DNA of 64,000 nt, taken from assembly GCA_963678305.2 (NCBI GenBank), contig CAXXVV010000017.1:186001-250000 (forward strand). Reading direction: 5' to 3'. Made by a program: the position numbers and the translations under genes. Positions 6,527-15,950 of the stretch are shown here, piece after piece. Every line of letters begins with the position of its first letter. Position 1 is the first letter of the stretch. Source of the DNA: G963676655 sp963678305 (GTDB taxonomy: Bacteria > Verrucomicrobiota > Lentisphaeria > Victivallales > Victivallaceae). Below the pieces are notes generated by a model, which saw only the letters and a list, made by a program, of their open reading frames with translations, did not search any database and was not told the origin of the DNA.

Positions 6527-8488
6527 TCACATTCCAAGTTTCGTCCGTTCGATTATAGCGTCCTGCCATGACTCCGCAATATTGATGAAAGTGGCACTGT
6601 AACCGCTGACCCGGACCACCAGATCGGCATATTTTTCCGGATTCAATTTAGCGTCTTCAAGTTGTTCCGCATCAACTATATTGAAATGCAGATGAAATCC
6701 CCCGCGCTGAAAATAACTTTTAACCAACTGCCTGATACGCGCTTTTCCGGAATCACCTGCCACATCTGAACGGTTCAGCGAAATTGTCAGCGGGTTACCG
6801 CAGGCACATAGAGAATGCGCGATGCACGCAGCGGAATTCAAGATCGACGTGACCCCGGCACTGTCCAGCATTTCGCCCGGACCGCAGCCGTAAGAGACGC
6901 GTTCCCCGGCAATCCGGCCATCCGGACCAGCCGCGACATGACGATGAATATCCTGGCCGAACCAGAAAAAACCGGGATAGGGGCGCGTCCCGCAGGACAT
7001 CGGATGATTCAGAATGACTTTGGCGATGAACGATGAAATATTCGCAGCCAATTTGTTGGTTGCCGGACAATCGCTGCCAAATTTATCAGGTAGATTACGA
7101 CAACGGAGCAATAACTTTTTATCGGGAAAATTATCCGCCAATTGCGTTGTCATTTGCTCAAAGGTAATATCTTTGTCGTCAAAAATGAGCTTCCTGATAG
7201 ACAACAAACTGTCGATCAGCGAACCAATACCGAGGATATTAACGCCGTACAGGTTGTAGATCGCGCCGCCCTCTTCAGCATTCAGGCCGGATTCGATACA
7301 CCCGGTCACGCAAATGCTTTCAAACGGCGACGGGAATTTATCCGCCATCCCTATCCGGCGTTTTTCAAATTCCGGCAGAATGGACTGTAAATACTTAGCT
7401 CTGAAAAAACTTTTAAATCCGACATAAAACTCGTCAAAAGAGTTCCAGTCATCATCATTCTGGAGGAAATCCCAAAGAATTTCCGGCAAAACGATCCCCC
7501 CGGCCACGGTCAACGGATAGCTGTTGCCCATCGGCGCCGCTTCGTAACAGCCGACAATACCCCAGTCTTCGGCCCGGTTTCGTGGAATGCCCAGCTTCTC
7601 CAGTGACCCGGTAACTACCGGTTCATTGAAAAATGAAGGCATACCGGTTCCAACCGCACACAATTCAACCGCCGTACTCATAAATTCCCCGGAGGTATCC
7701 GGCCCGATCCTAACCGAAAGCGACGGCTGCCATATCTTGAGTTCAGCCATAACCCGCAGCAACATAATCGACAACCGGTTTTCGGGGCCGCCAAGAGTGA
7801 GGTTTTGAGACTCGTCGCCTTCACAGCATTTTATACAGAAACAGCAAAGCAGTTCAAAAGCTTCTTCACCGGTAATCACCCCACTATCTAAATCATTCTC
7901 GAGATACAGCCCGAGATATTGGTCCAGACGCCCGAAAGACACTGCCGCCGCATTATTTTCAGCATGCAGGAAAACATGAATAAACCAAACTAATTGCAAG
8001 GCATCATGGAACGTCATCGGAGGAGCTTCCGCAATTGAGTCACAACCATGACGCCTGACGAACAGGGAAAACGCTTCAAGAGCCCGAAAAAACGCTTCTT
8101 TGTTATTACCTACCGGCATATTTGAAATGTCGGAACGCAATCCTTGTATGCCGCGCAGCAAAAAACGTTCGTAGTCTACACAAAGATGGCCAATATTGCC
8201 AAACGGGCCAATCTGAGTCAGTTCATCTTCGGACAAATATTTGCGCCACTCCGGCCGGGTGAAGCGCTGAGAGCCAATAATAAGTTCGTCGGCATCAGGC
8301 TCAATCGGAAAGTTTTCGGCAAATTTGTAGAGAAATTCAGCATATTGTATGACCGGAGGAAGCTGCTTTTCAACCATAACTTCCCCGATAATTTCGGCAT
8401 AAAACCGCTGTTCCGATTCGCGATGAATCACCCGTTCCGATGCGCTCCTGACCCGATCAAGCAGGTGTTGTACTCTCGCGGTAATCAT
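6527..8488 (-). CDS. Glycyl radical enzyme (dehydratase/lyase type), paralogue 1
   Basis: At 653 residues this is a short member of the PFL-like family (usual length about 760-850). The thiyl cysteine is Cys314 in VGCYEAAP, with Glu316 two residues on, the C-x-E arrangement of eliminating enzymes such as glycerol, propanediol and choline-type lyases. Pyruvate formate-lyase has C-C instead. The glycyl radical loop is RVSGYS with Gly629. The family motif AGPDGR is present, and His101 in NIGH may be the conserved active-site histidine. The start overlaps the stop of paralogue 2 by 4 bases (ATGA), so translation is coupled. The substrate cannot be told from motifs. Confidence 0.93.
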   Translation of the reverse strand: MITARVQHLLDRVRSASERVIHRESEQRFYAEIIGEVMVEKQLPPVIQYAEFLYKFAENFPIEPDADELIIGSQRFTRPEWRKYLSEDELTQIGPFGNIGHLCVDYERFLLRGIQGLRSDISNMPVGNNKEAFFRALEAFSLFVRRHGCDSIAEAPPMTFHDALQLVWFIHVFLHAENNAAAVSFGRLDQYLGLYLENDLDSGVITGEEAFELLCCFCIKCCEGDESQNLTLGGPENRLSIMLLRVMAELKIWQPSLSVRIGPDTSGEFMSTAVELCAVGTGMPSFFNEPVVTGSLEKLGIPRNRAEDWGIVGCYEAAPMGNSYPLTVAGGIVLPEILWDFLQNDDDWNSFDEFYVGFKSFFRAKYLQSILPEFEKRRIGMADKFPSPFESICVTGCIESGLNAEEGGAIYNLYGVNILGIGSLIDSLLSIRKLIFDDKDITFEQMTTQLADNFPDKKLLLRCRNLPDKFGSDCPATNKLAANISSFIAKVILNHPMSCGTRPYPGFFWFGQDIHRHVAAGPDGRIAGERVSYGCGPGEMLDSAGVTSILNSAACIAHSLCACGNPLTISLNRSDVAGDSGKARIRQLVKSYFQRGGFHLHFNIVDAEQLEDAKLNPEKYADLVVRVSGYSATFINIAESWQDAIIERTKLGM

Positions 8489-10575
8489 ATCGAATCGTAC
8501 TCCGTTCTTAAAATCACTTCCTGCTGCATCTGCGGAGTCATCCGGGTAAAATAATCAGTGTAACCGCCGATGCGGACAACCAGATCATTATACTCTTCCG
8601 GCGTCTCAAGAGCCTGTTTCAAAATAGCGTTGTCGACCACATTGATCTGGGTCTCGAAGCCACCCTGCCGCAAAAAGGTTTGGACCAGGTATTTCAATTT
8701 ATCCACTGACCCGGGTGCGTTGAAAACCGCTTTATTAAACTTCATATTGAAGGCGGAACCGCCGATCATCGGCGAATGATTCCACGAAGTAACCGAGTTG
8801 ATCGCCGCCGTTGGCCCGAGTTTTTCGCGCCCCTGGGCCGGCCCTGCGCCGTCGGCAAACGGGAAACCGGCTTTGCGACCGTCAGGAGTAGCGCCACACT
8901 GCTCACCAAGCCGCTGATGCATCACCCAGCAAAAGGTTCCCGGAACAAAATGCGCGTTATCCGGCAACATTTTATGTTTTGCGCATTCCGCGGTGATAAA
9001 ATCCATAAAACGGGTTATTTCCGCATCAACTTCCGGATTGTTAAGACCGTATTTGGGGTATGCGTTCAAGAACTTCTGACGCAATGACTCATTGCCGGAA
9101 AAATCGTTTTCAAGAATGGTTTTGAGTTCAGACACAGACATATTTTTTGACTCAAAAACCTCCTCTTTGATCACCTTGAGCGAATCGACCAGATTAGCCA
9201 ACCCGACAAATGAACATTCAACCCAGTTATACCGGGCGCCGCCGTCGTCAATATCGCGACCGCGAGAAATGCAATCCCGGGTCAAAACACTTTGCAGCGG
9301 ATGGCGTTTGTGCATCCGGCGGCTCTCTCGGGCAATATTCTGCTGTCTGACCGCATCCGCAATTTTCAGTCCCACCAAATCAAAGTAGGAGCTGACAAAA
9401 TCGTCGTACGAGTCATATTCCCGGTCTTCCGAAATCTTCTCCATCAGCAAGCCGCAAACGCTGAAATAAGGGGAAGCGACCCAGACGTTGCTGGAGCCGT
9501 AAGGAGTTATTTCTACACAAGTGGAATTCTGGTAATCACAGGCTTCGGCTTCCGGCACGCCATAGTGCATCAGTCCCTTGCGAATCACTTCGTTACCGAA
9601 GAACGCGGGAGTGGAATATCCCTGCGAAATCAGTTCAATTGCCAGATCAGTCAGCGATTCCGGCGTTCCCTCGTGCCAGCAAACCCCGACCGTGGGATAA
9701 ACCAGATTAGTTCTGCGCAACGCTTCCAGACACAAGTATGACAGGATGTTTGTAACGTTATTTCCGTTTTCGTCTATCCCGCCGACCATGATCGCTGAAG
9801 CGCCGCCGCCAGGGGTAAAATCATTTAAGAGAAAATAATAAGCTTCAAGTGTTTCCAGAGCTTTATCCGCAAACTCTTCGCCATCTTCGATAAACCGGGA
9901 AAAATGCCGGTCAAGCATGCCGGGACAAACATAGCCGATGCGGTCTCCAACCATGGTCCCGACCATCATAAAATAAGCCATCTGCATCGCGTCACGGAAT
10001 GTTGCCGGCGGGTCCGAAACAATGCGCCGGCACGATTCACAAATTTTTATCAATTCAGCAGCCCGGTGAATAGAGGCTGTTTCCATCGCCTCTTCAACCG
10101 GATCTATTGCATGCAGGATCATCTGCTGGACGCCTTCAAGCGCATAGATAAACGATTGATAAGCGTCTTTGCTTTCGCCTTCACTGTCTGCCAGCAGACC
10201 GTTTATTTTATCAATAAGACCGCCTATTCCAATCTCAAAGAGCTCTTCCCAGTAAAGCGCGCAATGCCCGGATTGTCCCCAGGCGCCGGGGATTGTTGCA
10301 AAAAATTCTTTTGCCGCGGTGATTTCATCATCCGTATGTTCATAAGGCAGGATACGCCCGGCCAACAATTCACAATCGTCGATCTGGAACCGCAGGCGGC
10401 TAAGGATACCTCGGTTCAGCAATCCTGCTCGCAACTGTTGAGATTCCAAAACGGTCAACTCTCGCATGACTTCAGCTTCCATTACGATATCCCGTCCTTT
10501 AATACCGGAAAGCTTCGCCTGGTCTGCCAGAACTCTTTTTCTGATTGTTTCAGCTCTTAAATCACTATTCATCAT
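8485..10575 (-). CDS. Glycyl radical enzyme (dehydratase/lyase type), paralogue 2
   Basis: This 696-residue protein has the thiyl cysteine at Cys353 in NSTCVEITP (Glu355 as candidate base) and the glycyl site at Gly671 in RIGGYTDYF. GATPDGRKAG is the usual loop near the C-terminal third. QSGHCALYW (His104) corresponds to the GH motif of the N-terminal barrel. The first residues are predicted helical, as in other family members. The C-x-E motif points to elimination chemistry; the substrate is unknown. It shares an operon with paralogue 1 and follows a secreted TIM-barrel-like gene with a 38-base gap. The start is one of two adjacent ATGs (10575 or 10572). Confidence 0.93.
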   Translation of the reverse strand: MMNSDLRAETIRKRVLADQAKLSGIKGRDIVMEAEVMRELTVLESQQLRAGLLNRGILSRLRFQIDDCELLAGRILPYEHTDDEITAAKEFFATIPGAWGQSGHCALYWEELFEIGIGGLIDKINGLLADSEGESKDAYQSFIYALEGVQQMILHAIDPVEEAMETASIHRAAELIKICESCRRIVSDPPATFRDAMQMAYFMMVGTMVGDRIGYVCPGMLDRHFSRFIEDGEEFADKALETLEAYYFLLNDFTPGGGASAIMVGGIDENGNNVTNILSYLCLEALRRTNLVYPTVGVCWHEGTPESLTDLAIELISQGYSTPAFFGNEVIRKGLMHYGVPEAEACDYQNSTCVEITPYGSSNVWVASPYFSVCGLLMEKISEDREYDSYDDFVSSYFDLVGLKIADAVRQQNIARESRRMHKRHPLQSVLTRDCISRGRDIDDGGARYNWVECSFVGLANLVDSLKVIKEEVFESKNMSVSELKTILENDFSGNESLRQKFLNAYPKYGLNNPEVDAEITRFMDFITAECAKHKMLPDNAHFVPGTFCWVMHQRLGEQCGATPDGRKAGFPFADGAGPAQGREKLGPTAAINSVTSWNHSPMIGGSAFNMKFNKAVFNAPGSVDKLKYLVQTFLRQGGFETQINVVDNAILKQALETPEEYNDLVVRIGGYTDYFTRMTPQMQQEVILRTEYDSI

Positions 10576-10613
10576 ATTAAACCTTAATACTGAAAATTAT
10601 TTGATTGTATAGT

Positions 10614-11657
10614 TTATTTGCCCATTTCCTGCAGAAAAACTTTTCCCAGTTCGGGTTTTTGATTGAATATCCTGAACGGGCAAATACTGAACGACTGCGT
10701 CCCGCAAGATCGAATTATTTTCAATTCCCGCCTGAATACATCAGTCGGCTTGCTTAGTTCGGGTTTAGACTGATAGATGCCGACAAAAGGAATACCCTTG
10801 ACCCCGGAATGATATTTCTTGTCCTCACCGATCACGAATTTAGTATATTTTTCAATTTTTTCCGGTTTCCAATAGGGCTTGAAATACCACGCGACAGTCT
10901 GACAGCAGTAATCGACGTTAAGCCGGTTCCCGTAAACCGGGTCCGGCAAATAAGTCGGGTAAATATGAGTTACGATTTTGGAACCAGGCTTCAGCTTGCG
11001 GACAAACGCCGCCAGCTCGTTGTTGAACTTCACCAGACTTGCAAGGGAAAATTGATCCAGCGCTTTTTCACGGTCGGTCCCCGGAGGAAGTTTTTTGTAA
11101 TATTCCTCAAAAAGCCGTAGCGAATACGGACAGCGGCAGCAACGGTAATTAACATAGCCGAAATAATCAAAGGCGATACCCGCAAGTTCCGGACAGGCAG
11201 TAAATGCCGCGCGTATCTTATCCTGCATCATTTTAACCACTTCCGGCCGATGAAAACAATAAAGGTCATGGATAAAAACATTTGTCTGTTCATTTACCGG
11301 CTCTCCCCCGAGCTGATATCCATGTTTGTAAGGGTCTTTATCCCGCCGCATATTCGCAACTTTTTCAGCGTCCTGCTTATTCATTCCCTGCAGAAAGTGT
11401 TTATCCTTTTTCCGCGGATAGAGACTGATCCAGTAATAAATCCCGATCTTTTCTTTTGCCGCCTCTTTGCAGAGTTCTTTTAATTTACCCAGATCACCGC
11501 CCTGCATCAATGCGGCAAAACCCAGCTTCTTAGCCGTAGCGATTTCCTGCTTGTAATTTTTTCCCACTCCCCAGCCGCCGCGCCAGTAATTTTTTTCCGC
11601 CGCAACAGCAAAAAAGCCGATCAAAGTCAAAACCGCAATTGAAGTAATTTTAAACAT
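10614..11657 (-). CDS. Secreted TIM-barrel-like protein, putative glycoside hydrolase
   Basis: The 347-residue protein starts with a clear signal peptide (MFKITSIAVLTLIGFFAVAA, cleavage near AA-EK). The mature part alternates helices and strands as in a (beta/alpha)8 barrel: IGIYYWISLY, AGIAFDYFGYVNY, KIVTHIYPTY and GIPFVGIYQS each look like a barrel strand end. A CCRCP cluster follows the D-Y-F motif. I cannot assign a family; it resembles hypothetical glycoside hydrolases (GHL-like or alpha-amylase-clan proteins). Its place between pairs of cytosolic radical enzymes is odd for an exported protein. It may release the substrate of the pathway. AAGGAA lies 9 bases before the ATG. Confidence 0.7.
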   Translation of the reverse strand: MFKITSIAVLTLIGFFAVAAEKNYWRGGWGVGKNYKQEIATAKKLGFAALMQGGDLGKLKELCKEAAKEKIGIYYWISLYPRKKDKHFLQGMNKQDAEKVANMRRDKDPYKHGYQLGGEPVNEQTNVFIHDLYCFHRPEVVKMMQDKIRAAFTACPELAGIAFDYFGYVNYRCCRCPYSLRLFEEYYKKLPPGTDREKALDQFSLASLVKFNNELAAFVRKLKPGSKIVTHIYPTYLPDPVYGNRLNVDYCCQTVAWYFKPYWKPEKIEKYTKFVIGEDKKYHSGVKGIPFVGIYQSKPELSKPTDVFRRELKIIRSCGTQSFSICPFRIFNQKPELGKVFLQEMGK

Positions 11658-11689
11658 AAGGTCTTTTCCTTTTTCCTGTAAAGATCAAT

Positions 11690-13870
11690 TCATATTGCCA
11701 TTTCAGTGCGTTCTATCACGCTATCCTGCAACTCCCGGTTCAGACTGTTGAAGTAGGTACTGAATCCGCCAATTCGCACAATCAGGTTCTCGTAATGCTC
11801 CGGAGTTTCCTGAGCCGCCCGCATTTCTGCGGAGTCAGCCACGGTAACCTGCAACTGCGGACCGCCTTTGGCAAAAAAGGTTTTGACCAGAGAAATACAT
11901 TTATCGATCCCGGCCCGGTCGCTCATGATCTGCTTTGGAAAACGAACATTCATCACCGGCGTACCAATCGCCAGATACAACGGCCACTTGCAGACGGAAT
12001 TGAGCATAGCGGTCGGACCATTGACATCGGCTCCGGCAACCGGACCTACTGAATCGGTCAACACATCGAAAGCCTTGCGCCCGTCGGGAGTAGCGGCAAT
12101 CCCCTGCCCCGCGGCTTGATAAGTGCTGAAAACGATACACGACGGTAAATAACGTCCACCGCGCGGCGTCTTGTGTTTCAACATTACCTCACAGGCAAAC
12201 TCCATAATTTCAGCTCCCAGGTCGTCTACACAAGCAATATCGTTTCCATATTTCGGCGCCGCTTTCAACTGCTGACGCAGACTTTCATAACCGGCATAAT
12301 CCGCCTCAAGCGCCTGCATAAGCCCTGCGGCGGAAATATTTTTCTCTTCAAACACCAGCTGCTTGACCGCAGCAATCGAATCGATCATGACGCCGATCCC
12401 CTGATAGGTTATGATCGACCAGTTATAGCGGGCTCCACCTGCTTCAAACGATTTACGATTCCTGACGCAATCCCGGGTAAACATAGTCCGTGGCAGCTTG
12501 GGGTCGCCTTCGGTAAAACGCCGTTCCAGGAGAATCCTGTTCTGTTTGATAAATTCTTCCGTGTCATACTGAATCTGGGTTTTGAGCGCAGACATAAAAT
12601 CGGTGAAACATTCAAAGTCGGTAAATTTACCGGTATGCGGCCCAAGCTGCTTGTGCTGAACCGGGTCAAACCCGTCATTCATGGCCAGTTGCAGACATGA
12701 TGCCAGGTTAACCGTACCTTCCAGGCTGCCGACATTGGACATCCCGGCAATCATCGTTTCCGTACAGCCGCCAAACCCGATTTCCCGCGCGTCTTCCGGA
12801 GTCAGTCCGAGGTCCATATCCAGCAGGGTTTTAACGTAAAGGTCATCATTGTAAAGCGCCGGTTTCCCGGCTCCGTTGCATAACGCCTCCATCGCTTTGA
12901 CCAGGTACTTTTCCGGAGTTTTGGCCGTAATCCGGAAAGCGACATTCGGACGCGGCAGCGGATTGCGGCAGCAGGCATCGAGCAGTTCCAGCGTCAGAGC
13001 ATTGCAACCGTCGTCCCCCTCCGGGGTATAGCCGCCGACCTGCATATTCCAGCCGTTAAACCGGTCCATATTCTGGAATAATTCATCCATCAGGGCTCGG
13101 GCCAGTTCTACATCAAGAGTGCCATTTGCAGCATCCTGTTCCCACAATAGGCCAAGCACCTGGTCTACCCGGCCGATACTGTCGCAGCCATCCAGATGCC
13201 AGGTAAAGTTTACCGCCAGCAGTCCTTCTATAAAAGTTGACGCCGGTTTCATAAAGCAATTGCCGAATGCTGCAGCGATAACCTGATATTCCGGATATGA
13301 TCCGGCTTTTTTCCGTAATGCGGCCAAAGTACGATCATAAAAAACCCGTACCCCGGCGGCATATTCTTTTAGTGCTTTCAGCAGGTTTAGCTCTTCCGGT
13401 TTTGTAGCTGCGGCCAGTTCGCCGTCAAGCTCCGCTTCCATCGCGGCAAATCCCTCTGAAACTACCCGGCAAATGTCCGGATTACTATGGGTGTAGCCCC
13501 CGAAATGAGGTAATCTATCAGTCAGGTCTGCGAGTAACTCATCGATAAAATCGGCATATTGCGGAAATTTCTCTTTCTTGATCTCAGCCATCGACGGCAT
13601 GGCCCGCCAACCGGAATGATGATTCCGGTTCATAATCATGCTTTCCGCCGTCCATACTCCGTCGCTATACATACTGCGACTGTGTTCCATTTGCTCGAAA
13701 GGAATCAAACGCATCCCGTCCGGAATGACGATTTCCATGTTTTCATAGACCTTTCGAAACGCGGTTGCGTGCGCCATCGGCCAGGGCTTGTCTTCGGATT
13801 CATAAAATCCCAGCGCGGCCCATTCCCGCAACTCCTTCAGAATCTCATTTTTAACTTCTTCAGACTTCAT
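11690..13870 (-). CDS. Glycyl radical enzyme (dehydratase/lyase type), paralogue 3
   Basis: This 726-residue member is the longest of the four. Cys369 in FGGCTETMIAG is the thiyl residue with Glu371, and Gly702 in RIGGFSTYF is the radical site. The loop AATPDGRKAF is present. Its active-site segment (GGCTE..AG.SNVGS) is shared with paralogue 4, and the two form a subgroup distinct from paralogues 1 and 2. The gene starts inside the last codons of paralogue 4 (11-base overlap) with GAGG 8 bases upstream. It is followed by the secreted protein gene. The N-terminus is extended and carries HFGGYTHSNPD near residue 122, which may fill the substrate pocket. The substrate is unknown. Confidence 0.93.
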   Translation of the reverse strand: MKSEEVKNEILKELREWAALGFYESEDKPWPMAHATAFRKVYENMEIVIPDGMRLIPFEQMEHSRSMYSDGVWTAESMIMNRNHHSGWRAMPSMAEIKKEKFPQYADFIDELLADLTDRLPHFGGYTHSNPDICRVVSEGFAAMEAELDGELAAATKPEELNLLKALKEYAAGVRVFYDRTLAALRKKAGSYPEYQVIAAAFGNCFMKPASTFIEGLLAVNFTWHLDGCDSIGRVDQVLGLLWEQDAANGTLDVELARALMDELFQNMDRFNGWNMQVGGYTPEGDDGCNALTLELLDACCRNPLPRPNVAFRITAKTPEKYLVKAMEALCNGAGKPALYNDDLYVKTLLDMDLGLTPEDAREIGFGGCTETMIAGMSNVGSLEGTVNLASCLQLAMNDGFDPVQHKQLGPHTGKFTDFECFTDFMSALKTQIQYDTEEFIKQNRILLERRFTEGDPKLPRTMFTRDCVRNRKSFEAGGARYNWSIITYQGIGVMIDSIAAVKQLVFEEKNISAAGLMQALEADYAGYESLRQQLKAAPKYGNDIACVDDLGAEIMEFACEVMLKHKTPRGGRYLPSCIVFSTYQAAGQGIAATPDGRKAFDVLTDSVGPVAGADVNGPTAMLNSVCKWPLYLAIGTPVMNVRFPKQIMSDRAGIDKCISLVKTFFAKGGPQLQVTVADSAEMRAAQETPEHYENLIVRIGGFSTYFNSLNRELQDSVIERTEMAI

Positions 13871-15950
13871 GTTCGATCCTCAATATGACTTCTTTCTGAA
13901 GTTTTGGATTAAGGCGGTTAAAATATTCAGTATAACCGCCGATACGAATTACCAGATTTTCATACTGTTCAGGATATTTCTCCGCCATTTTCAGGGTTTC
14001 CGCGTCAAGTACGCTGATCTGGACTTGTAATCCGCCCATCTCAAAATAGGACCTGATCAGGCTTTTAAGCTTAGCCCGGTGTTCCGGTTCCTTGACCATC
14101 AGGGAAGGAACGCGCATATTCAAAATAGTCGTCCCCAGGCCCTTATGATGCGGCAGACAAGATGTGCTTTGCAGCATGGATGTCACGCCCTCAAGATCGG
14201 TTCCCTGCATCGGACCGCAGGAATCGGCAATCGGGGCGGATGCCCTTCTGCCGTCCGGAGTGGCTCCGATATTTACTCCCTCGGGAACATAGGTTACAAA
14301 CATGATAACCGAAGGAATATAGAAACCGTAGCCGCGCCAGCAATTGTATTTAAGGATTTCGCTGAACGCCAAATCACTGATTTCACCGGCGATACTATCC
14401 ACTTCTTTACAGTTGTTGCCGTATTTCGGAAGGCCAAGCAGCAATTCCCGTAAATTTTCCGAACCGGCATAGTCCGAATTCATCAATTTGAATAGCTCGC
14501 CCGGGGAAATTTCAATTCCACCTTCGTATGCCTGCCTGATCGCGTAAAGAGAATTGGCTACATTGGCGATCCCGGCCACGTTGATCACTCCGCCGTTGTA
14601 TTTTGCGCCGCCGGCGTTATACTCAACCCCGGTTTTCAGGCAATCATCGATAAACAACGATCTGATAAGCTGCGGACGATAGAGCGCTTTGACCTGCTGG
14701 TTTAGCTCGGTTTCCGCAATGCATCTGGAAATTTCCCGACGTATATCCTGTTTAAAAGCGTTAAGAAAAGAAGAATAATCGGACATTGTATTAAGTCTTC
14801 CCAAGACCCCATCCAAAATCTCAAGCAGATTCAAGCCGCTATCGATAGATCCGACATTGGATTTGCCCGCCACCATGAATTCAGTACAACCGCCATAAGC
14901 TATCTTATCGAGATCGGCTTCATCGATTCCGGCATATTTGACTGCACCTTTGCGATATGCGACTTCATTATATAGCGACGGATTACCGGTATGCCTCGAC
15001 ATTGCATCAAACGCTTTATCCCAAACAACATCCGGGGTTTCAGGACCGATTCTCAAGCCGGAGTTTGGACGCCGCCGGTCAATAGCGTCAAGGCAAAGCC
15101 CGGTCAGGCGTGGATCTGCCCCCCTGCTTCCGAGAATCATATGCCAGCCGTTGTTATCATCGACATTCTTAAAGAAAGCGTTAAGCAATTTTTTTACCTC
15201 TGATTCGGTTATCCCGCCAGACTCGATGTCATTCTGAAAAAACGGCGTCAGGAAAACATCAAGATCTCCAAAAGAATCACAATAATCAAGATAAGCGGCA
15301 AAATTAAACAACACCATTGCCTCATAAAAAGTTTCCGGGGGCCTGTCCCCAGCAGCTTGCAGAGCGTTGCGGAGTTTGCCCTCCGCCAAAACCCCGACCG
15401 ATCTTTCGAGATACCGCATAATCGCATCCAGCACCTCACTCATTGCTTCGTAAAAATCAGCCTTGTCAGGATTAGTCTTCAACCCTTCTTTGATCTCATT
15501 CGCATATCCGGGCAAGCCCAGTCGTAAAAGCTTTTCATAATTCAGAATCGAGTGCGTAAAGCCGGAACCCCCAACCTTGTATTTATCAGACATGGGATTG
15601 CAGCACGTATTTTCCAAATTCATTCTTATATGGTCAGCGGTCTCCTTTTCGCTATCAGAATCGAGACATTTATTTATTTTTTCCAGAAATAATCCGCGGT
15701 TGAAAGCAATGGAAAATGAATGATTATGATAACAGGCAATCTCTCCATTGGGAGCCTGCCAGATATTTGCGCGTCCCTGAGGATACAGGTTTTCGGCCTG
15801 CGCCGCCAGCCGGCAAACATCCACTGCCTCAAGATAGCGATAAATCGCCTTTGAAAACTTCTTGATCTGCGGCGCATTGCGTTCTTCGTAGAACCCCATC
15901 GCAAAAGGTTCATTCATTTTAGCCAGAATTTTGGCTTCCATCGATTTCAT
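13860..15950 (-). CDS. Glycyl radical enzyme (dehydratase/lyase type), paralogue 4
   Basis: This 696-residue protein has Cys355 in YGGCTEFMVAG, Glu357, and Gly672 in RIGGYTEYF. IGATPDGRRA is present. It begins inside the stop of the IclR regulator gene (ATGA overlap) and ends inside the start of paralogue 3, so regulator and both enzymes are translated as a coupled set. It groups with paralogue 3 by its active-site segment. Residues 60-85 hold a histidine-rich stretch (CYHNHSFS) like the NRNHHSG stretch of paralogue 3. The pairing of two similar genes with overlapping ends suggests a duplicated enzyme or two subunits. No substrate can be named. Confidence 0.93.
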   Translation of the reverse strand: MKSMEAKILAKMNEPFAMGFYEERNAPQIKKFSKAIYRYLEAVDVCRLAAQAENLYPQGRANIWQAPNGEIACYHNHSFSIAFNRGLFLEKINKCLDSDSEKETADHIRMNLENTCCNPMSDKYKVGGSGFTHSILNYEKLLRLGLPGYANEIKEGLKTNPDKADFYEAMSEVLDAIMRYLERSVGVLAEGKLRNALQAAGDRPPETFYEAMVLFNFAAYLDYCDSFGDLDVFLTPFFQNDIESGGITESEVKKLLNAFFKNVDDNNGWHMILGSRGADPRLTGLCLDAIDRRRPNSGLRIGPETPDVVWDKAFDAMSRHTGNPSLYNEVAYRKGAVKYAGIDEADLDKIAYGGCTEFMVAGKSNVGSIDSGLNLLEILDGVLGRLNTMSDYSSFLNAFKQDIRREISRCIAETELNQQVKALYRPQLIRSLFIDDCLKTGVEYNAGGAKYNGGVINVAGIANVANSLYAIRQAYEGGIEISPGELFKLMNSDYAGSENLRELLLGLPKYGNNCKEVDSIAGEISDLAFSEILKYNCWRGYGFYIPSVIMFVTYVPEGVNIGATPDGRRASAPIADSCGPMQGTDLEGVTSMLQSTSCLPHHKGLGTTILNMRVPSLMVKEPEHRAKLKSLIRSYFEMGGLQVQISVLDAETLKMAEKYPEQYENLVIRIGGYTEYFNRLNPKLQKEVILRIEHEV

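Noticed and set aside
9904..10560. 218-codon plus-strand frame opposite glycyl radical enzyme paralogue 2
   Set aside because: It is antisense to a clearly conserved enzyme and contains no recognisable motif.
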